Shown here piece after piece: positions 15,388 to 17,665 of a DNA stretch of 17,665 nt; the first letter of the stretch is position 1, and each line of letters starts with the position of its first letter. This stretch comes from Caulobacteraceae bacterium. GTDB lineage: Bacteria; Pseudomonadota; Alphaproteobacteria; Caulobacterales; Caulobacteraceae. The stretch covers positions 1 to 17,665 of the forward strand of contig JADZBR010000046.1 of assembly GCA_020852035.1 (NCBI GenBank). Direction: 5' to 3'. Position numbers and translations under genes: made by a program. The notes below the pieces were generated by a model. That model searched no databases, had not been told where the DNA came from, and worked only from the letters and a program-made list of their open reading frames with translations.

Positions 15388-15732
15388 ATGATCAGGACTT
15401 GGATCGCGCTTGCCGGAGCCGGGTTGCTGGCTGCGGCGTGCACCACCACCGGGAATGTCGAACGCAACGCCGCCGGCGGGGCCGCCCTGGGCGCGCTCGC
15501 GGGCGCCGCGGTGGGCGCCGTCTCCGGCGACGTCGGGGTCGGCACCGGCGCGGCGGTCGGCGCCGCGCTCGGCGGCACCGCCGGCGCCGTCAAGGGCTGC
15601 CGCGAAGACGGCGGCTGCGGCGCGGCCGCGCCCAATCGCCGGCAATACTACGACGAGCGGGCCGGCCGTTATTACTACTACGACTCCGGCACCGGCCGTT
15701 ATTACTGGGAAGACGGTCGTCCCCGGTATTGA
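15388..15732 (+). CDS. Glycine-zipper lipoprotein with tyrosine-rich tail repeat
   Basis: A 114-residue lipoprotein. The signal peptide ends in a lipobox LLAAAC with the acylated Cys at residue 18. Residues 31-70 form a glycine zipper with Gly every fourth residue (31, 35, 39, 43, 47, then 50, 54, 58, 62, 66, 70), as in YMGG-type and OsmB/SlyB-like proteins. The tail is rich in Tyr and holds a ten-residue direct repeat (GRYYYYDSGT, then GRYYWEDGRP); the DNA repeats CCGGCCGTTATTACT at 15662 and 15692. C71 and C77 could form a disulfide. The ATG at 15388 has an AAGGAG site; an upstream GTG frame at 15340 overlaps the promoter and is rejected. It is driven by EcfG promoter 3 and is followed by a terminator. 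Likely an outer-membrane stress lipoprotein (inference). Confidence 0.88.
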   Translation: MIRTWIALAGAGLLAAACTTTGNVERNAAGGAALGALAGAAVGAVSGDVGVGTGAAVGAALGGTAGAVKGCREDGGCGAAAPNRRQYYDERAGRYYYYDSGTGRYYWEDGRPRY

Positions 15733-15760
15733 TCGGCGCGCCAGCCCGATTGTGAGGCGA

Positions 15761-15796
15761 GAGGCGGTCGGCTAGGCTGACCGCCTCTTTCCTTTT
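15761..15796 (+). terminator. Intrinsic terminator after the glycine-zipper lipoprotein gene
   Basis: GAGGCGGTC (15761-15769) pairs perfectly with GACCGCCTC (15779-15787) and is followed by TTTCCTTTT. The T-run is interrupted by CC, so some readthrough into the OmpA-domain gene 18 bases further on is possible. Confidence 0.8.
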
Positions 15797-15813
15797 CTGG
15801 TGGCGGGCTGGCG

Positions 15814-16254
15814 ATGGGCGGGCGACTGATCGGAGCGATTCTGGCGAGCGTCCTGGTGACCGGCTGCGCCTCGGGCCTGAAACGCGACGACATCGTGCAG
15901 CCGGCCAGCGCCTGCGGGACCTCGGTCACCTCGATCTATTTCGAGGCCGACTCCCACCTGGTCACCGACGAGGGCCGCGCGGTGATCGCCCAGGCCGCCA
16001 GCGAGGCGCGCAACTGCAAGATCAGCTACATCGAGATCGTCGGCCTGGCCGACGCCGTCGGTGCGCCCGACGCCAACCAGCAGCTCTCCGAACGCCGGGC
16101 CGAGGCGGTGACCTCCGCCCTGGTGGCCGCGGGCCTGCCGACCGGCGACCTGCGGGTCGCGGCCGCCGGCCAAGCCGGGTCGGTGACGCCGGACGGCGAG
16201 GCGCGGCCCCTGCGCCGACGCGCCGACATCATCATCCACCAGGCGCGCCGATAA
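15814..16254 (+). CDS. OmpA-domain peptidoglycan-binding lipoprotein
   Basis: A 146-residue lipoprotein. The signal peptide ends in SVLVTGC with the acylated Cys at residue 18. The rest is a compact OmpA C-terminal domain: IYFEADSHLVTDEG (41-54), the diaminopimelate-binding Asp in VGLADAVG (D80) and Arg in LSERRAEAV (R95), then a closing RRRADIII strand. C34 and C68 may form a disulfide. It would tether the outer membrane to peptidoglycan. ATG 15814 is preceded by a GGTGGCGGG stretch. No EcfG element is seen in the 81-base gap before it, and a terminator lies there, so it is either read through from EcfG promoter 3 or has another promoter I cannot identify. It ends at a GC-rich hairpin. Confidence 0.92.
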   Translation: MGGRLIGAILASVLVTGCASGLKRDDIVQPASACGTSVTSIYFEADSHLVTDEGRAVIAQAASEARNCKISYIEIVGLADAVGAPDANQQLSERRAEAVTSALVAAGLPTGDLRVAAAGQAGSVTPDGEARPLRRRADIIIHQARR

Positions 16255-16258
16255 AGGT

Positions 16259-16285
16259 CGGGCCGCTCCTCAAAGGAACGGCCCG
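16259..16285 (+). terminator. Hairpin after the OmpA-domain gene
   Basis: CGGGCCG and CGGCCCG form a 7-bp stem, extended beyond one mismatch by TCCT/AGGA around a 3-base loop. It lies directly after the stop at 16254. Only GAAAG follows and no T-run, so it is a likely but non-canonical terminator or an mRNA 3'-end stabiliser. Confidence 0.6.
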
Positions 16286-16461
16286 AAAGTCTGCATCATC
16301 GAGAAAAGGGGGTGCGGAGACGGCAGACCGGCGACTGCCGGTCTCAAGTCGGGGGGGCGTCGCCGCCTCCGCATCGACATAACCCCCGGCGCCGAAGGTG
16401 GTTCCGCCGGTTCCAGCGAATTTTTTCGCCCGTCCCGCGAAGCCGGGCCGCAGGGCGCGCC
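16286..16461. other. Gene-free stretch with hairpins
   Basis: No convincing gene is seen here. The stretch contains a perfect 8-bp hairpin AGACCGGC-GACT-GCCGGTCT (16325-16344), a CCGGCG/CGCCGG stem (16386-16391 with 16405-16410) and the palindrome GCGAA-TTTT-TTCGC (16416-16429). The last includes the only T6 run nearby. It could be the tail of an untranslated transcript, but no promoter for one is identified. Confidence 0.4.
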
Positions 16462-16487
16462 GGAACAGCCGGCCCGATTCCAGCGTT
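16462..16487 (+). promoter_or_regulatory. EcfG promoter 4, toward two small membrane proteins
   Basis: GGAAC at 16462-16466 and CGTT at 16484-16487 with a 17-base spacer, an exact consensus match. The ATG of the 60-residue protein gene is 47 bases downstream. Confidence 0.85.
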
Positions 16488-16520
16488 ACCCGTCCGACGC
16501 CACAGCTTCGGCGTGACCGC

Positions 16521-16534
16521 GGGAGCCTTCTCCC
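16521..16534 (+). promoter_or_regulatory. Ribosome site inside a small hairpin just before ATG 16535
   Basis: GGGAG (16521-16525) is the only ribosome binding site for the 60-residue gene. It is exactly complementary to CTCCC (16530-16534), with a CCTT loop, and the hairpin ends on the base before ATG. Folding would hide the site, so translation may be restrained or structure-dependent. The complementarity is seen; the effect is inferred. Confidence 0.5.
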
Positions 16535-16717
16535 ATGCAGACCATAAAACTCGTCGACGGAGGCGTGGTCTATCAGCGGCCCTCACGCCCGCGACGCCCC
16601 GGCTTTGCCCGCTGGCTGGTCCTGACGCTCTGCACCGCCGCCCTGCTCGGCACCGGCGCGTGGCGCCTGGCCGAACAGCAGCAGGCCGCCGAAGCCCTGG
16701 CCTACTACCCGCAGTAG
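16535..16717 (+). CDS. Small single-span membrane protein, unrecognised (60 residues)
   Basis: I do not recognise the family. The 60-residue protein has a short polar start (MQTIKLVDGGVVYQ), a basic Arg/Pro-rich segment (RPSRPRRPGFAR, about 15-26), one membrane span (about 27-43, WLVLTLCTAALLGTGAW) and a short Gln/Ala tail ending in YYPQ. The basic patch before the span predicts the N-terminus in the cytoplasm and the tail in the periplasm. It is the first gene after EcfG promoter 4, starts after the ribosome-site hairpin at 16521-16534, and is followed 11 bases later by a second small membrane protein gene. Reality of the gene is supported by promoter, ribosome site and operon layout; function is unknown. 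Confidence 0.75.
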   Translation: MQTIKLVDGGVVYQRPSRPRRPGFARWLVLTLCTAALLGTGAWRLAEQQQAAEALAYYPQ

Positions 16718-16728
16718 AGAGGACTCTC

Positions 16729-16995
16729 ATGGCCACTCCGACCGACACCTCCGAACCGCATATCGACCTCGGCGCGACCCGCGCCCGGCAAGGCCGCTAC
16801 GGGCGGCACGTCTTCTGGGTGCTGGTGATCTCCACCCTGCTGGCGGCGATCGCGCTGTTCGCCAGCTGGGGCTGGCGTTCGAACGACCTGGCCGCGGTGG
16901 AGCCGAACAACGCCAGCCAGCCGCAGGACGCCGCCGCCTTCCAGGCCCCGCCCCCGGCGCCGAAGGCCAACCCCGCCCCGACGCCGCCCGGCTGA
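16729..16995 (+). CDS. Small single-span membrane protein with Pro-rich tail, unrecognised (88 residues)
   Basis: I do not recognise the family. The 88-residue protein has an acidic then basic N-terminus (to about residue 27, ATRARQGRYGRH), one membrane span (about 28-49, VFWVLVISTLLAAIALFASWGW), and a periplasmic tail rich in Asn, Gln, Ala and Pro that ends in APPPAPKANPAPTPPG. The charge pattern predicts cytoplasmic N-terminus and periplasmic tail, the same topology as its 60-residue partner. The ATG at 16729 has an AGAGAGGA ribosome site, 11 bases after the partner's stop, so the two form one operon under EcfG promoter 4. A bidirectional terminator follows. An envelope-stress role is inferred only from regulation. 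Confidence 0.75.
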   Translation: MATPTDTSEPHIDLGATRARQGRYGRHVFWVLVISTLLAAIALFASWGWRSNDLAAVEPNNASQPQDAAAFQAPPPAPKANPAPTPPG

Positions 16996-17015
16996 GGCGG
17001 GGCGAGCGGCGACGA

Positions 17016-17048
17016 AAAAAAGGGCCGCCTCATCGGGCGGCCCTTTTT
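17016..17048. terminator. Bidirectional intrinsic terminator
   Basis: GGGCCGCC (17022-17029) and GGCGGCCC (17036-17043) form a perfect 8-bp stem with a 6-base loop. An A-run lies before it and TTTTT after it, so it works as a terminator in both directions. It separates the 88-residue protein gene on the plus strand from the convergent DUF1328 gene on the minus strand. Confidence 0.95.
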
Positions 17049-17066
17049 GCTGGCGGATCCCTGTCG

Positions 17067-17240
17067 TCAGATCACCGACTGCCCCCGGATGGCGCGGACC
17101 ACGAAGCCGGCCACCAGCAGCACCAGGAACACCACGAACAGCACCTTGGCGATGGTGGCCGCCACGCCCGCCAGGCCGATGAAGCCCAGATAGCCGGCGA
17201 CGACCGCCAGCACCGCGAAGATCAAAGCCCAACCCAGCAT
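17067..17240 (-). CDS. DUF1328 (YtjA-family) small membrane protein, copy 2
   Basis: A 57-residue, two-span membrane protein. It begins MLGWALIFAVLAVVAGYLGF, continues with an IGLAGVAATIAKVLF turn and a second span, and ends in RAIRGQSVI. It aligns along its full length with copy 1 at 13373-13543 (ML.WALIF.V.A..AG.LGF..IAG, IAK.LF, final IRG), so the two are paralogues. Function of the family is unknown. A GGGAGA ribosome site precedes the ATG at 17238-17240. EcfG promoter 5 lies 44 bases upstream in the gap after phyR, which gives it its own stress-controlled transcription beside the regulator gene. Confidence 0.92.
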   Translation of the reverse strand: MLGWALIFAVLAVVAGYLGFIGLAGVAATIAKVLFVVFLVLLVAGFVVRAIRGQSVI

Positions 17241-17284
17241 CGAACCGTTCTCCCGAAACGCCGCCGGAGCGGCCTTGCGGAAAG

Positions 17285-17309
17285 AACGCGATGCGCGGGC
17301 GGCCGTTCC
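17285..17309 (-). promoter_or_regulatory. EcfG promoter 5, toward DUF1328 copy 2
   Basis: On the minus strand GGAAC (17309-17305) and CGTT (17288-17285) are 16 bases apart, an exact consensus match. It sits between the phyR stop (17319) and the DUF1328 start (17240). Confidence 0.85.
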
Positions 17310-17318
17310 GGTGAAGCT

Positions 17319-17665
17319 CTACGCCGCCTGCCTGGTCTTGCGCGGGTGGAAGAACAGCGCCTGGCCGATCGCCGCCTTCACCGTCTCCGGCTGGAAGGGC
17401 TTGGTGATCAGGAAGGTCGGCTCGGGCCGCTCGCCGGTGAGCAGGCGCTCGGGGAAGGCGGTGATGAAGATCACCGGCACGTCGAAGCGCGCCAGGATGT
17501 CCTTCACCGCGTCGATCCCCGAGGAGCCGTCGGCCAGCTGGATGTCGGCGAGCACCAGGCCCGGCGTCTTGCGGGTCACCGCATCGACCGCCTCGGTGCG
17601 GGTGGCGGCGATATCGGACACGTGGTGGCCGAGCTCCTTGACCAGGGCCTCGATGTCGGCGGCGA
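17319..17665 (-). CDS. phyR: PhyR general stress response regulator (C-terminal receiver domain; gene continues past the window)
   Basis: The minus-strand frame is open to the right edge, so only the last 115 or so residues are seen; the N-terminal sigma-factor-like domain lies outside. The visible part is a receiver domain with near-diagnostic PhyR wording: LVLADIQLADGSSGIDAV with the phosphoacceptor Asp encoded at 17546-17544, then FITAFPERLLTGERPEPTFL, and the conserved Lys in ITKPFQPETV. Phosphorylation of this domain by HWE-type kinases frees the sigma-like domain to bind the anti-sigma factor NepR, which releases EcfG. In related genomes nepR, ecfG and a phyK kinase lie beside phyR, so they are expected just right of this window. 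Downstream lie DUF1328 copy 2 and other genes with EcfG promoters. Confidence 0.95.
   Translation of the reverse strand, partial: AADIEALVKELGHHVSDIAATRTEAVDAVTRKTPGLVLADIQLADGSSGIDAVKDILARFDVPVIFITAFPERLLTGERPEPTFLITKPFQPETVKAAIGQALFFHPRKTRQAA

Noticed and set aside
16275..16279. GGAAC box after the OmpA-domain gene
   Set aside because: No GTT occurs 16-17 bases downstream, and the box is the arm of a hairpin after the stop codon.
16381..16405. A minus-strand GGAAC-N17-GTT near match
   Set aside because: It lacks the C of CGTT and points at no gene; downstream on that strand is only the antisense of the OmpA-domain gene.
16312..16995. One long 227-codon frame covering the hairpin gap and the 88-residue gene
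   Set aside because: Its first 139 codons run through hairpins, the EcfG promoter and the 60-residue gene in another frame. The ribosome site at 16716 and ATG 16729 better explain the C-terminal part.

Overview
The window looks like chromosomal DNA of a high-GC alphaproteobacterium, most likely one of the Caulobacterales (Caulobacter, Phenylobacterium or a relative). The evidence is the very high GC content, the C-terminal half of a PhyR response regulator at the right edge (PhyR is confined to Alphaproteobacteria), several perfect EcfG-type promoters, and C-rich palindromic intergenic repeats of a kind I recall from these genomes. The genus is an inference.

Left part (1-8021): the 3' part of an SDR oxidoreductase; an intergenic inverted repeat; then a tightly coupled pair made of a thioester-type bacterial alpha-2-macroglobulin and penicillin-binding protein 1C (pbpC). 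The second gene starts on the base after the stop of the first. This is the classical periplasmic protease-trap plus peptidoglycan-repair pairing. A palindrome-rich repeat region closes it.

Middle part (8022-12467): four minus-strand genes. In transcription order they are a PAS-HWE histidine kinase with a fused receiver domain, a fumarylacetoacetate-hydrolase-family enzyme, a TadG-like von Willebrand factor A protein, and a beta-class carbonic anhydrase. They look like independent or loosely linked genes.

Right part (12468-17665): a compact general stress response neighbourhood. Five perfect GGAAC-N16/17-CGTT elements, the EcfG sigma factor consensus, lie 40-65 bases before the first gene of five short transcription units. 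These units are: (1) DUF883 / holin-like / DUF1328 membrane proteins, closed by a strong terminator; (2) a diacylglycerol-kinase-like lipid kinase with a metallophosphoesterase on the minus strand; (3) a glycine-zipper lipoprotein divergent from it, followed after a terminator by an OmpA-domain lipoprotein; (4) two unrecognised small single-span membrane proteins of 60 and 88 residues; (5) a second DUF1328 protein on the minus strand. The gene next to the last unit is phyR, the anti-anti-sigma regulator that releases EcfG from NepR, and it runs off the right edge. The master regulator therefore lies beside a cluster of its own probable targets, which are mostly envelope proteins. The nearby HWE kinase carries the HRxxN phosphoacceptor motif of PhyR-activating kinases and is a candidate input.

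No tRNA, rRNA, CRISPR array, insertion sequence or phage gene was seen. No gene-free stretch exceeds 300 bases; the longest is 16255-16534 (280 bases), which holds hairpins and an EcfG promoter.
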